From NCBI RefSeq assembly GCF_016283395.1, contig NZ_JAEEMU010000034.1, positions 147,408 to 211,407 of the forward strand: a stretch of DNA of 64,000 nt. The letters are read 5' to 3'. The notes beneath the pieces were generated by a model that was given only the letters and a program-made list of their open reading frames with translations, did not search any database and had not been told where the DNA came from. The position numbers and the translations under genes are program-made. This DNA is from Ruminococcus sp. GTDB lineage: Bacteria; Bacillota_A; Clostridia; Oscillospirales; Ruminococcaceae. Position 1 is the stretch's first letter, and each line of letters opens with the position of its first letter. This document shows, in pieces, positions 1 through 8,830 of this stretch.

Positions 1-1
1 C

Positions 2-88
2 TCTATAATAAAGGAGCTTCATGAAAACTGTCCTGTTATGACAGATGAAGAACTCATGCTGACAGGAGTATGCGATAACTGCAAATAG
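2..88 (+). CDS. Fur-family metalloregulator, C-terminal fragment (cut by window edge)
   Basis: Only the last 28 codons lie in the window. The reading frame is open from base 2 and ends in TAG at 86-88. The tail reads LTGVCDNCK, a C-x2-C pair typical of the second structural zinc site at the C-terminus of Fur, Zur and PerR proteins. The next genes are a membrane protein, a zinc-binding lipoprotein and COG0523 GTPases, so a zinc-responsive Zur is the most likely identity, but Fur or PerR cannot be excluded from this fragment. Confidence 0.6.
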   Translation, partial: SIIKELHENCPVMTDEELMLTGVCDNCK

Positions 89-132
89 TATGATAATTAT
101 GGATAATCAATATGTTTTTTGGAGAGATAGCT

Positions 133-435
133 TTGAAAAAGGTCATAAACCGAATTATTTTATTTTTGATAATGGTGGCTGTTGTGCTGATGCTGATCAT
201 TTCTTCATTGCTGATAGCAAAGCATATACATCATCATTGTACAGGTAAGAACTGTCCTGTATGCAGTGTGCTGACGCAGTGTTTCAATAATGTGCGGCTC
301 CTTGGAACTGCCTGTGATACACCTGTATTATCATTCGCATTTGTCATAGTCTTTGCGGTAGTTTTGGTATTTGCCGCAAATACTATGTCAAATATAACAA
401 CTCTAATTTCTCTGAAGGTTGAACTTCTGAATTGA
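133..435 (+). CDS. Small two-segment membrane protein with CTGKNCPVC motif
   Basis: About 100 residues with two hydrophobic segments, one near the N-terminus and one around residues 65-85. Between them lies a His/Cys-rich stretch (HHHCTGKNCPVC) that could bind a metal. I prefer the TTG at 133, which follows GGAGAGA at the right distance, over the upstream in-frame ATG at 112, which has no ribosome binding site. It sits between a Fur-family gene and a zinc-binding lipoprotein, so a role in metal handling is plausible but inferred. I do not recognise a named family. Confidence 0.6.
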   Translation: MKKVINRIILFLIMVAVVLMLIISSLLIAKHIHHHCTGKNCPVCSVLTQCFNNVRLLGTACDTPVLSFAFVIVFAVVLVFAANTMSNITTLISLKVELLN

Positions 436-481
436 ATGATAATCTATCGTTACAGGACACAAATAACATATATCATTCAAT
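431..481 (+). promoter_or_regulatory. 11-bp inverted repeat in front of the ZnuA-ZinT gene
   Basis: ATTGAATGATA at 431-441 is matched perfectly by its inverse TATCATTCAAT at 471-481, 29 bases apart and just before the ribosome binding site GGAGG. It could be a split metalloregulator operator or a 5' UTR hairpin. The decayed copy at 8841-8891 keeps the same arrangement with one mismatch. Confidence 0.5.
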
Positions 482-498
482 TTGGAGGTTCATATCCC

Positions 499-2076
499 AT
501 GTTTAAGAAAAAAACTATAACAGCAATGCTCAGTATTGCTATGGCAGCTGCAAGCTTTACAGGATGCAGCTCTGATAATAACAAATCTTCGGATAATGCT
601 GCCGTTAAGGCAACAGTTTCATCACCTGATGCTTCAAAGTCATATAACGTAGTTTGCACTATTTTCCCCGAGTATGACTGGGTAAAGGAAATAATCGGCG
701 ACCATGCTGACAATGTTGATCTTACATATCTTCTCGACAGCGGCATTGATCTTCACAACTATCAGCCAACAGCAGATGACATAATGAAGATAACAAGCTG
801 CGACCTGTTTGTATATGTGGGCGGCGAGTCTGATGAATGGGTAGAAGATGCACTTGCTAACGCATCTAATCCTGATATGAAGGTAATAAATCTTATGGAC
901 GTTCTCGGTGATTCAGCTAAGGTCGAGGAACTCAAAGAGGGTATGCAGGAAGATGAACATGAGCATGAGCATGAACACAAGACGGATTTTGATGATTCGG
1001 AAGTAAAAGACAGGACTCTTGCAGAATGGGACGGAAGCTGGCAGTCAACATATCCGCTTTTACTTGACGGATCCCTCGATGAGGTATGGGAGCATAAAGC
1101 AGAAGACGACGATACAATGACAGCTGAGGAGTATAAAAAGAAGTACACAACTGCATATGAAACAGATGCTGTTACTATAAATATCAAAGCTCCCGAGGTC
1201 GAGTATGTTACAGCAGATAAAACTATAAAGGCTGATTATGAGTACAGCGGTTTCTATATCAGAACAAAAGACGATGGTTCAAAGCAGGCAAGATACAAGT
1301 TTGAGAAAAAGTCGGGAGACGATGATGCTGCAAAGTATATCGTATTCAGCGACCACAATATCGAGCCGTCAGAGCCCGAGCATTTCCACTTGTACAGCGG
1401 AAATGACGGATTTGATACCCTTGTTGAGGAAGGAACTCATTTTCCCACATACTATCCGGCTGAGTTAAGTGCAGAGGATATCGTTGAAGAGATGACAGGC
1501 GGACATGATCACAGTCATGACCATGAGGAAGGTGAAGAGGAATACGATGAGCACGTTTGGCTCTCTGTAAAAAATGCCAAGGTGCTTTGTGCAGAGATAG
1601 AAAAGAATCTTGAAGCCATCGATCCTGCAAATGTATCAGACTACAAGGCAAATCTTGACAGCTATATCTCCAAGCTCACAGACCTTGACAACAGCTTCCA
1701 GACACTGGTTGACGGTGCGGCTGTAAAGACACTTGTATTCGGCGACAGATTTCCGTTCCGCTACTTTGTAGATGATTACGGACTTGATTATTTTGCTGCT
1801 TTTATCGGCTGCTCAGCTGAATCGGAAGCAAGCTTTGAGACTATCAAATTCCTTTCTGATAAGGTAAAGGAGTTCAGCTGTGATACAGTTTTCACACTTG
1901 AAAACTCAAACAAGGATATCGCCAACGCTATTATCAGCAACTCTGGAAATAAAAATATAAAGATCGCAGAGCTCAACTCGCTCCAGTCAGTATCTAAGAG
2001 CGATATAAGCAGCGGTGCAAGCTATATATCCCTTATGCAGAAGAACTACGATGTTCTTGCAGGCGTTATGAAATGA
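499..2076 (+). CDS. Zinc ABC transporter substrate-binding lipoprotein with inserted ZinT domain
   Basis: A 525-residue lipoprotein (lipobox SFTGC, Cys23) that should bind extracellular Zn(II) for an ABC importer. Its ends match ZnuA/AdcA: the first lobe has [11 protein letters not shown], and the second has [15 protein letters not shown] and [10 protein letters not shown] ZinT-like domain starting at [13 protein letters not shown] lies in the middle, about residues 175-365, flanked by His-rich runs (EHEHEHEH before, GHDHSHDH after). In streptococcal AdcA the ZinT domain is at the C-terminus, so this arrangement differs. The start at 499 follows GGAGG; the in-frame ATG at 436 has no such site. 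The 326-residue ZnuA at 59912-60892 is the same protein without the insert. The stop nearly abuts the next gene. Confidence 0.9.
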   Translation: MFKKKTITAMLSIAMAAASFTGCSSDNNKSSDNAAVKATVSSPDASKSYNVVCTIFPEYDWVKEIIGDHADNVDLTYLLDSGIDLHNYQPTADDIMKITSCDLFVYVGGESDEWVEDALANASNPDMKVINLMDVLGDSAKVEELKEGMQEDEHEHEHEHKTDFDDSEVKDRTLAEWDGSWQSTYPLLLDGSLDEVWEHKAEDDDTMTAEEYKKKYTTAYETDAVTINIKAPEVEYVTADKTIKADYEYSGFYIRTKDDGSKQARYKFEKKSGDDDAAKYIVFSDHNIEPSEPEHFHLYSGNDGFDTLVEEGTHFPTYYPAELSAEDIVEEMTGGHDHSHDHEEGEEEYDEHVWLSVKNAKVLCAEIEKNLEAIDPANVSDYKANLDSYISKLTDLDNSFQTLVDGAAVKTLVFGDRFPFRYFVDDYGLDYFAAFIGCSAESEASFETIKFLSDKVKEFSCDTVFTLENSNKDIANAIISNSGNKNIKIAELNSLQSVSKSDISSGASYISLMQKNYDVLAGVMK

Positions 2077-2084
2077 GGTACAGA

Positions 2085-3191
2085 ATGAATAATAAAAAAA
2101 TACCAGTTATTCTCATCACAGGCTATCTTGGTTCTGGAAAGACTACTCTTATGCAGAACCTTCTGAAACAGGAACAGCGTAAAATAGCACTTATCGTAAA
2201 CGATATGGGCAGCGTCAACATAGACGCTGCTCTCCTCAATAAAAATCGTGACAGAATATCTTCCGTTGAAATGGTAGAGCTCCAGAACGGCTGCATATGC
2301 TGCACTCTCAGAGACGAGTTCATTGCAGAGATCGAGAGGATATCTCAACTCCCTGATATAGAAGCTGTTTTCGTAGAGGCTTCGGGAATAAGCGAGCCCT
2401 CTAATATTGCGGCGTCATTCGTTGTCTATACAGAGGATAATCCTGACACCAATGTATATTTAAGCTCTGTAGTTTCCGTAGTCGATGCCGACCGTATATA
2501 CAATGAATTCCTGCGTGAGATCTCAATGGAGAACGATACAGAGGAAGGAGATATCATCAATCTTATTATCGATCAGATAGAGTTCTGCAACCTAATTATC
2601 CTCAATAAGACGGACTTACTCAATACTGAACAGATAGAAGAAGTAACAAAGGCTATCCGCGATATACAGTCAGAAGCTGAGATAATCCCCTGCATAAACA
2701 GCGAAGTCGATACAGAAAAGATCATGCACGGAAAAGAATTCGACTATCACGCAGTACTTGCTTCATCATCGGTACAGCGCGCTCTTAATACCAATGAGCC
2801 TACAGATAAAGAAGCCTGCATGGACGAGTACGGTATAACTTCTTTTGTATTTGAAGAGGCTCGTCCGTTTGACCGTGACAAATTCATGGACTTAGTTGAC
2901 GAATACCCCAAGGAGCTTATCCGCACAAAGGGCTATGTGTGGTTCGCAGATGATGACGTACATATACAGCTCTTTGAGCAGGCTGGAAGAAATGCAAGCG
3001 TTACTGAGCTGAACGAGTGGCTTGCAGCTTGTCCGCAGGAGGAGCTTGACGCCATGTTCGAGAATTATCCCGACCTTAAAGACGAATGGCATGAAGTTTA
3101 CGGTGACCGTATCAATCAGTTGGTATTCATCGGTAAGGGATACAAAAAAGCGGATATCCTTGCAAAGCTTGAAAGATGCCTGACAATATGA
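2085..3191 (+). CDS. COG0523 GTPase, zinc metallochaperone type
   Basis: A G3E-family GTPase of 368 residues. The Walker A motif GYLGSGKTT is near residue 13. The family's metal site GCICC falls at residues 69-73, and the guanine motif LNKTDLL follows. A CobW C-terminal domain begins near [12 protein letters not shown]0523 proteins (ZagA/YciC, ZigA, CobW) deliver or sense metals; the position after a zinc-binding lipoprotein points to zinc. Start 2085 is chosen because GAGGT lies six bases upstream; an ATG at 2073 overlaps the previous stop. The gene ends in an ATGA overlap with the next one, suggesting coupled translation. A shortened second copy lies at 8952-9545. Confidence 0.88.
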   Translation: MNNKKIPVILITGYLGSGKTTLMQNLLKQEQRKIALIVNDMGSVNIDAALLNKNRDRISSVEMVELQNGCICCTLRDEFIAEIERISQLPDIEAVFVEASGISEPSNIAASFVVYTEDNPDTNVYLSSVVSVVDADRIYNEFLREISMENDTEEGDIINLIIDQIEFCNLIILNKTDLLNTEQIEEVTKAIRDIQSEAEIIPCINSEVDTEKIMHGKEFDYHAVLASSSVQRALNTNEPTDKEACMDEYGITSFVFEEARPFDRDKFMDLVDEYPKELIRTKGYVWFADDDVHIQLFEQAGRNASVTELNEWLAACPQEELDAMFENYPDLKDEWHEVYGDRINQLVFIGKGYKKADILAKLERCLTI

Positions 3192-4138
3192 GCAGCAAAG
3201 CAATACCTGTATATCTTTTTCTTGGTTTTTTTGAAGGGGGCAAAACGAAATTTATTCAGGAAACGATATCCAACAAACGCTTCGGACTTGACGAAAACAT
3301 TCTTCTTTTGATTTGTGAAGAGGGGATAGAAGAGTACGATATATCGCAGTTCGGCGGTAAAAGTATCACAATTCATACAATAGAGGATAAGTCCGAGCTT
3401 GATGAACAGCTGCTTTTGAAGTTGTCGGACGAATGTGAAGCAGATAAAATAATGATCGAATATAACGGAATGTGGCATCTAACGGACTTGCTTCTTAACA
3501 AGCCGGAAAACTGGAAGATATTCCAGACCGTATTCATTGCCGATGCGTCCACATTTCAGATATACTTGCAAAACTTTGGAAGTCTTGTTATCGACAAGGT
3601 CAACGTCAGTGATGTTGTGATCTTCAATCGCTATGCCAAAAGAGCCGATGTCAATGAACTGCATAAGCTTATTCGTTCGATCAACAGAAGATCTGAGATA
3701 TATTACGAAGCCGATAACGGAATGATGATAGTTGATGATATAGAAGATCCGCTGCCATTTGATATTGAAGCTCCGACCATAGTTATAAAGGATACTGATT
3801 ATGCCATATGGTACAGCGACATTATGAACGATGCGAAGAAATATAACGGTAAAACCGTTAAGTTCAAAGCAATAATATCTTCACGTCCCGAGCTGCCAAA
3901 TAATGTTTTTGCAATAGGAAGGTATATAATGACCTGTTGTGAAGCGGATATGAAATTTTGCTGGTTCGTTTCTTTATACAACCAATATTACAACGTTCAG
4001 GACGAGAAATGGGTAGCTGTAACTGCTGAAATAACCGTACAGCACCATGAAACCGAAAACATTGATATACCTCTTCTGAGAATAGTTGATCTTTATGAAT
4101 GTGAACCGCCTGAAAGAGCAATTGCATCATTTATATAA
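3188..4138 (+). CDS. COG0523-like GTPase fused to a YcgQ-type (DUF1980-like) domain
   Basis: About 316 residues. The N-terminal half resembles a G3E GTPase with P-loop GFFEGGKT (residues 13-20), but it lacks the GCxCC metal motif, and the guanine motif is degraded (FNRYAKRAD). The C-terminal region, about 215-300, reads [12 protein letters not shown], then [11 protein letters not shown] near residue 250. That pattern resembles the DUF1980 domain at the end of YcgQ proteins, whose genes accompany zinc-responsive permeases. I infer a zinc-related G-protein coupled to an OB-fold-like Cys-Cys module. The start overlaps the previous stop (ATGA); an ATG at 3176 is an alternative. Family membership of the C-terminal part is my pattern match and needs a profile search. 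Confidence 0.7.
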   Translation: MSSKAIPVYLFLGFFEGGKTKFIQETISNKRFGLDENILLLICEEGIEEYDISQFGGKSITIHTIEDKSELDEQLLLKLSDECEADKIMIEYNGMWHLTDLLLNKPENWKIFQTVFIADASTFQIYLQNFGSLVIDKVNVSDVVIFNRYAKRADVNELHKLIRSINRRSEIYYEADNGMMIVDDIEDPLPFDIEAPTIVIKDTDYAIWYSDIMNDAKKYNGKTVKFKAIISSRPELPNNVFAIGRYIMTCCEADMKFCWFVSLYNQYYNVQDEKWVAVTAEITVQHHETENIDIPLLRIVDLYECEPPERAIASFI

Positions 4139-4154
4139 TTATTCGGAGAAAATT

Positions 4155-4739
4155 ATGAAGTCAATACTCAAAACATTTGCATTATTAACCGTGATAATTA
4201 GTCTCGCTGGTTGCCAAAATGTTACAACCAATGTACCTTCTGCTGAAAGCGGGGTTACAGCAATTCCAAAAATAACGGAAATAAATACAACTGATATAGT
4301 TGCTAATGTACAGAATACAGAAAAAAACAAACCACCAACATCAATAGAAAATTCAGCAACAAACGAAAAAAGCGATACTACTGACTACGATTATGATATT
4401 GACCTTACACAGATGAGTCCTTCAATGGTTTATGCTCAGGTATATGATATGGTTTGTAACGGCGATAATTATCTTGGGCAAACAGTCAAAGTAAAAGGTC
4501 CGTTTTCCTATTTTCAAGAAACAGATGGCAGAGAGTTTTTTGCAGTTATTATCAGTGACGCAACAGCCTGCTGTTCTCAAGGCATAGAGTTTGTTTTAAA
4601 CGGTGATTATTCATATCCTGATGATTATCCCGCTATCGGTACAGAGATAACTGTAATCGGAAAATTCAATTATTATACAGAAGAATTTGCAACATATTGT
4701 CAGCTTCTAAATGCCAGTATGGAAATTGATGCATCGTAA
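4155..4739 (+). CDS. Lipoprotein with Cys-Cys OB-fold-like domain
   Basis: A 194-residue lipoprotein: signal peptide with lipobox SLAGC (Cys20), a Thr/Asn-rich linker to about residue 85, then a compact domain containing LGQTVKVKGPFSYF, DATACC near residue 139 and GTEITVIGKFNYY. The order (strand, TACC, acidic end, G-x-I-x-V-x-G-x-F) echoes the C-terminal domain of the preceding gene. It is therefore probably the extracellular counterpart in the same zinc operon. Start 4155 follows GGAGAAAATT. Function is inferred from context only. Confidence 0.65.
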   Translation: MKSILKTFALLTVIISLAGCQNVTTNVPSAESGVTAIPKITEINTTDIVANVQNTEKNKPPTSIENSATNEKSDTTDYDYDIDLTQMSPSMVYAQVYDMVCNGDNYLGQTVKVKGPFSYFQETDGREFFAVIISDATACCSQGIEFVLNGDYSYPDDYPAIGTEITVIGKFNYYTEEFATYCQLLNASMEIDAS

Positions 4740-4751
4740 TCACGATATAAA

Positions 4752-4787
4752 AATAATGCAGTCCATTAGGGTTGCATTATTTTTTTT
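4752..4787 (+). terminator. Intrinsic terminator of the zinc operon
   Basis: AATAATGCA at 4752-4760 pairs with TGCATTATT at 4773-4781 and is followed by a T run. Confidence 0.8.
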
Positions 4788-5076
4788 AACTTTTTTCTAT
4801 ATCCAGGCAGTGGAGGATTCAACTTCGGTGACGGCAATTTCAGCGGATTTGGCAGATAATGCTTTAATAAACAGAAGAGCAGCCCGGAATACATATGGGA
4901 GCTGATTCTTGTATGTCAATAGACTACAGTCAAATGACATATTTATGATACTATCGGTTTACAAATCATGATCCTTCCATTTCATCAAGTCATTGACTTT
5001 TTATCGGTATAATGCTATAATTATCTTTAGATGTAAAGTCATATTTTATATGTTTTAATATATCAAGGAGGTTAAA
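4788..5076 (+). other. Intergenic region with possible gene remnant and iorA promoter
   Basis: Bases 4804-4857 read as a Gly/Phe-rich peptide end (GSGGFNFGDGNFSGFGR, stop) with no start, which may be the tail of a lost gene. Further on, TTGACT (4993-4998) and TATAAT (5016-5021), 17 bases apart, form a good sigma-A promoter for iorA. Confidence 0.5.
4993..5021 (+). promoter_or_regulatory. Sigma-A promoter of iorA-iorB-paaK
   Basis: TTGACT, 17-base spacer, TATAAT, about 56 bases before the iorA start. Confidence 0.7.
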
Positions 5077-6891
5077 ATGCATAAGGAATTTCTTATGGGA
5101 AATGCCGCTATCGCCTGCGGAGCTGCTGCCGCAGGACTTAATGTTATAAGCGGCTATCCAGGTACACCTTCTACGGAAGTACTTGAAACAACAGCGAAAA
5201 TAAACAACGGAAGTATCTACGTTGAATGGTCTGTCAACGAAAAAGCTGCTCTTGAGCTGGGAGCAGGCGCAGCCTACTGCGGTGCCCGTTCAATGGTAAC
5301 TATGAAGCAAGTCGGACTTAATGTTGCGTCTGATCCGCTGATGAGCCTTGCATATATCGGTGTAAAAGGCGGAATGGTCATAATGGTAGCAGATGATCCG
5401 GGCCCTATCTCATCTCAGACAGAACAGGATACACGTCATTTTGCAGCATTCTCAAAGCTGCCGTGTTTTGATCCTTCATCTGTTCAGGAAGCGTATGATA
5501 TGATACAGGAGGCGTTTGAGTATTCCGAAAAATACCATACTCCCGTACTGTTCAGGCCTACCACAAGAGTCTGTCATGGTTATGCTTCTATCGAAGTGAA
5601 GGACGAGAGCGAATGTATAAAGAACACTCCCGAAGGCTTTGTCAAGGATTCTTCAAAGTGGGTAATTTTCCCTCGACTTTCCTATAATGCTCATATGCAC
5701 ATAGAAAAGCGTAACGTTGAGCTCTCTCAGGTCTTTTCTGAGTACAGCCGCAACAGGATAATACCTGCTTCTGATACAAACTGCCGTAAGGGAATAGCTT
5801 CACATGGTATCAGCTTTACTTACGTACAGGAAGCTATTGCCGGTAAGAATTCGCCAAAAGTATTCAAGGTCTCAACGCCTTTCCCATTCCCCGAGCAGGC
5901 TGCTGTGAAGTTCTTAGAAGGACTTGACGAAGTGCTTTGTATCGAGGAGCTTGATCCTGTTATTGAGCGTGAGCTTACATACGTATGCGGCAAGTATCAC
6001 CTCAGTACAAAAATACTCGGCAAGCTGACAGGAAATGTGAGAAATGCAGGAGAGAACACCTGCGACAGCGTTGCTGATGATATTGCAGAGTTTATGGGCT
6101 GGGAGAAAAAAGCTCCTGCTGAGCTTCCTGCTGCTCCTGAACTGCCTGTACGTCCTCCTGTACTTTGTGCAGGTTGTCCTCACAGAGCAAGCTTCTATGC
6201 CGTAAAACAGGCAATGAAAGGCAAAAAGTCTGTATTCTGCGGAGATATAGGCTGCTATACTCTCGGAAATGCAATGCCCCTCGATATGGTCGATACCTGT
6301 CTTTGCATGGGCGCAGGCGTGAATATAACTCAGGGTATCGGCAAGATAGAGCCCGATATGAGCTGTTTCGCATTTGTGGGCGATTCAACTTTCTTTGCCT
6401 CAGCTATAACAGGTGCTGTAAATGCAGTATATAATCAGGCGGATATGACTCTTGTCGTGTTAGATAACTCCACAACAGCAATGACAGGTCATCAGCCTCA
6501 CCCGGGTACGGGAAGAACAATGATGGGACAGGTCGTTGATAAAGTCAATATCGAAGCCGTTCTGCGCGGAATAGGTCTTAAAACTGTAGAGACCGTGAAC
6601 CCTCTCGAACTGGATAAGGCTATTGAAACAGTGCGTCGTGTTGCTGATGAAAAAGGCGTTAAGGCTATTATTTTCAAGTCGCCCTGCGCTGTACTTATCA
6701 AGCCCGAAAAGCCTTTTGTTATAGACAGCGATAAGTGTATCGGCTGCAAGAAATGTATAAACAGCCTCGGATGTCCCGGTATCGTCATATCCGACGGCAG
6801 TGTAAAGATAGACGGCTCGTTATGTACAGGCTGCGGACTTTGCAGTCAGGTATGCCCCGTAAATGCTATCGGAGGTGAGCGAAATGAATAA
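5077..6891 (+). CDS. iorA: Indolepyruvate ferredoxin oxidoreductase, alpha subunit
   Basis: A 604-residue protein that converts aryl-pyruvates to aryl-acetyl-CoA with reduction of ferredoxin, or runs in reverse. The N-terminal pyrimidine-binding domain contains SGYPGTPSTE. The thiamine diphosphate domain contains CAGCPHRAS, GDIGCYTLG and VGDSTFF. Two C-terminal 4Fe-4S motifs, CIGCKKC and CTGCGLCSQVCP, complete the fold. Length and domain order are normal for IorA. AAGGAGG precedes the start. It overlaps iorB by 8 bases, and an aryl-CoA ligase gene follows, which suggests use in assimilating arylacetates to aromatic amino acids. Confidence 0.93.
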   Translation: MHKEFLMGNAAIACGAAAAGLNVISGYPGTPSTEVLETTAKINNGSIYVEWSVNEKAALELGAGAAYCGARSMVTMKQVGLNVASDPLMSLAYIGVKGGMVIMVADDPGPISSQTEQDTRHFAAFSKLPCFDPSSVQEAYDMIQEAFEYSEKYHTPVLFRPTTRVCHGYASIEVKDESECIKNTPEGFVKDSSKWVIFPRLSYNAHMHIEKRNVELSQVFSEYSRNRIIPASDTNCRKGIASHGISFTYVQEAIAGKNSPKVFKVSTPFPFPEQAAVKFLEGLDEVLCIEELDPVIERELTYVCGKYHLSTKILGKLTGNVRNAGENTCDSVADDIAEFMGWEKKAPAELPAAPELPVRPPVLCAGCPHRASFYAVKQAMKGKKSVFCGDIGCYTLGNAMPLDMVDTCLCMGAGVNITQGIGKIEPDMSCFAFVGDSTFFASAITGAVNAVYNQADMTLVVLDNSTTAMTGHQPHPGTGRTMMGQVVDKVNIEAVLRGIGLKTVETVNPLELDKAIETVRRVADEKGVKAIIFKSPCAVLIKPEKPFVIDSDKCIGCKKCINSLGCPGIVISDGSVKIDGSLCTGCGLCSQVCPVNAIGGERNE

Positions 6892-7456
6892 AAATATTCT
6901 TCTCTGCGGAGTGGGCGGACAGGGTATCGTCCTTACATCAAAGCTCACGGCTTCATGTGCTATGGAAAAAGGTATGCAGATAATGAGTGCCGAGACTATC
7001 GGTATGGCTCAGAAAGGAGGAAGCGTTTTCAGCTTCCTGCGTATCGGTGAAGGAATATACTGTCCTATGTTCGGTCAGAAGCAGGCTGATATTATGATCG
7101 CTTTTGAACCTGCGGAGGCTGTGCGTATGCTGCCTTATCTCAGGGACGGCGGAACAGTCATCGTGAATACGCACCCGATAATGCCTGTTACAGCTTCACT
7201 TAAAGCATCAGACTATAACGGAACAGAGATGCTCGACTACCTCAGGAAATACACTGACAATGTTATGGCAGTTGACGGTGACAAGGTATGCCGTGAATTG
7301 GGTTCTCCAAAGGTACTCAATATGGTAATGCTTGGTGAAGCCATAAGGAGCGGTATCTTACCGTTCACAATAGACGATGCTGTTGAAGCAATGAAGAGAA
7401 ATGTGAAGCCTCAGTTCGTTGAACTCAACGAAAAGGCTCTCAGACATAATATATAA
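6884..7456 (+). CDS. iorB: Indolepyruvate ferredoxin oxidoreductase, beta subunit
   Basis: About 190 residues, matching the gamma-domain subunit of 2-oxoacid:ferredoxin oxidoreductases. It opens with NILLCGVGGQGIV and contains AETIGMAQKGGSVFSFLRIG, both typical of IorB. It forms the heterodimer with IorA. The ATG at 6884 lies within the last codons of iorA and has GGAGGTGAG just upstream, so translation is probably coupled. The in-frame ATG at 6863 is too far inside iorA to be preferred. Confidence 0.92.
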   Translation: MNKNILLCGVGGQGIVLTSKLTASCAMEKGMQIMSAETIGMAQKGGSVFSFLRIGEGIYCPMFGQKQADIMIAFEPAEAVRMLPYLRDGGTVIVNTHPIMPVTASLKASDYNGTEMLDYLRKYTDNVMAVDGDKVCRELGSPKVLNMVMLGEAIRSGILPFTIDDAVEAMKRNVKPQFVELNEKALRHNI

Positions 7457-7477
7457 TTACGAAAGGAATGATATACT

Positions 7478-8713
7478 GTGCAGATATCAGAAAAACAGAT
7501 CGAACTTGTAAACGACCGTATACAAGCACTTGTAAAGGCTGGAAGTTTCTATGGAAAGAAGCTCAAGGAGGCAGGTATAACAGGGATACACTCGGCAGAT
7601 GACTTTGAAAAGCTTCCTTTTTCTGAAAAAAGCGACCTTCGTGAGGCTTATCCGCTGGGACTTATGACAGCTCCCGAGGAGGAGATAGTCCGTATACATT
7701 CATCATCAGGCACAACAGGTACACCTGTTATTATCCCATATACAGCCAAAGACGTTGATGACTGGGCAATAATGTTCAAGCGTTGCTACGAAACAGCAGG
7801 CATAACAAATATGGATCGTATTCAGATTACTCCCGGATATGGACTCTGGACAGCAGGTATAGGCTTCCAGAACGGTGCAGAAAAGCTGGGAGCTATGGTA
7901 ATACCTATGGGACCCGGAAATACCGACAAGCAGCTTCAGATGATGCAGGATATGAAAAGTACTGTACTCTGCTCGACGTCGTCCTATGCACTTCTTCTTG
8001 CAGAGGAGATAGAAAAACGTGGTATAAAGGATAAAATACACCTCAAGAAAGGTGTTATCGGCTCTGAGCGTTGGAGCGACAAGATGCGTGAGCGTATCCA
8101 CAATGAACTTGGTATCGAGCTTTTCGATATCTATGGACTTACCGAGATCTACGGTCCCGGTATAGGCATAAACTGTCCAGGTGAGACAGCTATGCACTAC
8201 TGGGACGATTTCCTCTATCTTGAAATAATTGATCCTGCAACAGGCAAGAATGTTCCTGACGGCGAAATAGGTGAAATAGTTATTACTACACTCGTTAAGG
8301 AGGGAGCTCCTCTCATTCGCTACCGTACCCATGACCTTTCAAGGATAGTTCCAGGAAAGTGCAAGTGCGGACGCTGCTATCCGAGAATTGATGTTATCAT
8401 GGGACGTACTGACGATATGATGAAAATAAAGGGCGTAAATGTGTTCCCAAGTCAGATAGAAGAGGTCATCGGTTCATTCGAGGAGATCTCCAGCGAGTAT
8501 CAGATACGTATCTCTCACCTTGACGGTAAGGATACTATGCGTATATACGTTGAAGCAAGCGGAGATCACGACTGGGCATCGCTCAGCAGTCGCATAGCTG
8601 AAAAAGTCAAGAGTCATATCGGCTTTACACCTATAGTAAAGATCGTTGAGATCGGTGTGCTTCCGAGAAGTATGAAAAAGACAGCCCGCGTTATCGACGA
8701 GCGTTATGACTGA
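7478..8713 (+). CDS. paaK: Phenylacetate-CoA ligase (PaaK-like)
   Basis: A 411-residue adenylate-forming enzyme that would make phenylacetyl-CoA (or a related aryl/acyl-CoA) from the acid, ATP and CoA. Family marks are the phosphate loop SSSGTTGTP, DIYGLTEIYGPG, the RYRTHDLSRI core, the cluster CKCGRCYPR and the C-terminal lysine region SMKKTARVIDERYD. It starts with GTG after GAAAGGA. It lies 21 bases after iorB and probably shares its transcript, so the product could be carboxylated by IorAB to an aryl-pyruvate. A paralogue with a longer N-terminus lies at 30164-31504. Confidence 0.9.
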   Translation: MQISEKQIELVNDRIQALVKAGSFYGKKLKEAGITGIHSADDFEKLPFSEKSDLREAYPLGLMTAPEEEIVRIHSSSGTTGTPVIIPYTAKDVDDWAIMFKRCYETAGITNMDRIQITPGYGLWTAGIGFQNGAEKLGAMVIPMGPGNTDKQLQMMQDMKSTVLCSTSSYALLLAEEIEKRGIKDKIHLKKGVIGSERWSDKMRERIHNELGIELFDIYGLTEIYGPGIGINCPGETAMHYWDDFLYLEIIDPATGKNVPDGEIGEIVITTLVKEGAPLIRYRTHDLSRIVPGKCKCGRCYPRIDVIMGRTDDMMKIKGVNVFPSQIEEVIGSFEEISSEYQIRISHLDGKDTMRIYVEASGDHDWASLSSRIAEKVKSHIGFTPIVKIVEIGVLPRSMKKTARVIDERYD

Positions 8714-8732
8714 TATCAGTAAATAATACCTT

Positions 8733-8777
8733 AGCAGTTCTGAGTGAGCCTATTGCTTTCTCAGAGCTGCTTTTTTC
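8733..8777 (+). terminator. Terminator of iorA-iorB-paaK
   Basis: AGCAGTTCTGAG pairs with CTCAGAGCTGCT, followed by six T. Confidence 0.8.
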
Positions 8778-8792
8778 ATTTCAGCACTTGAA

Positions 8793-8812
8793 TTTGATAA
8801 TCATTTTTCAAA
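8793..8812 (+). promoter_or_regulatory. Fur/Zur-like box
   Basis: TTTGATAATCATTTTTCAAA is a near-palindrome of Fur-box type. It lies 18 bases before the decayed zinc locus and resembles the box at 60969-60988 in front of znuABC. Confidence 0.5.
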
Positions 8813-8830
8813 TTAAAAGGTGAAGAGGCA

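Noticed and set aside
4804..4857. Gly/Phe-rich peptide end as a gene
   Set aside because: No start, no upstream open frame; at most a remnant, so only noted within the intergenic entry.
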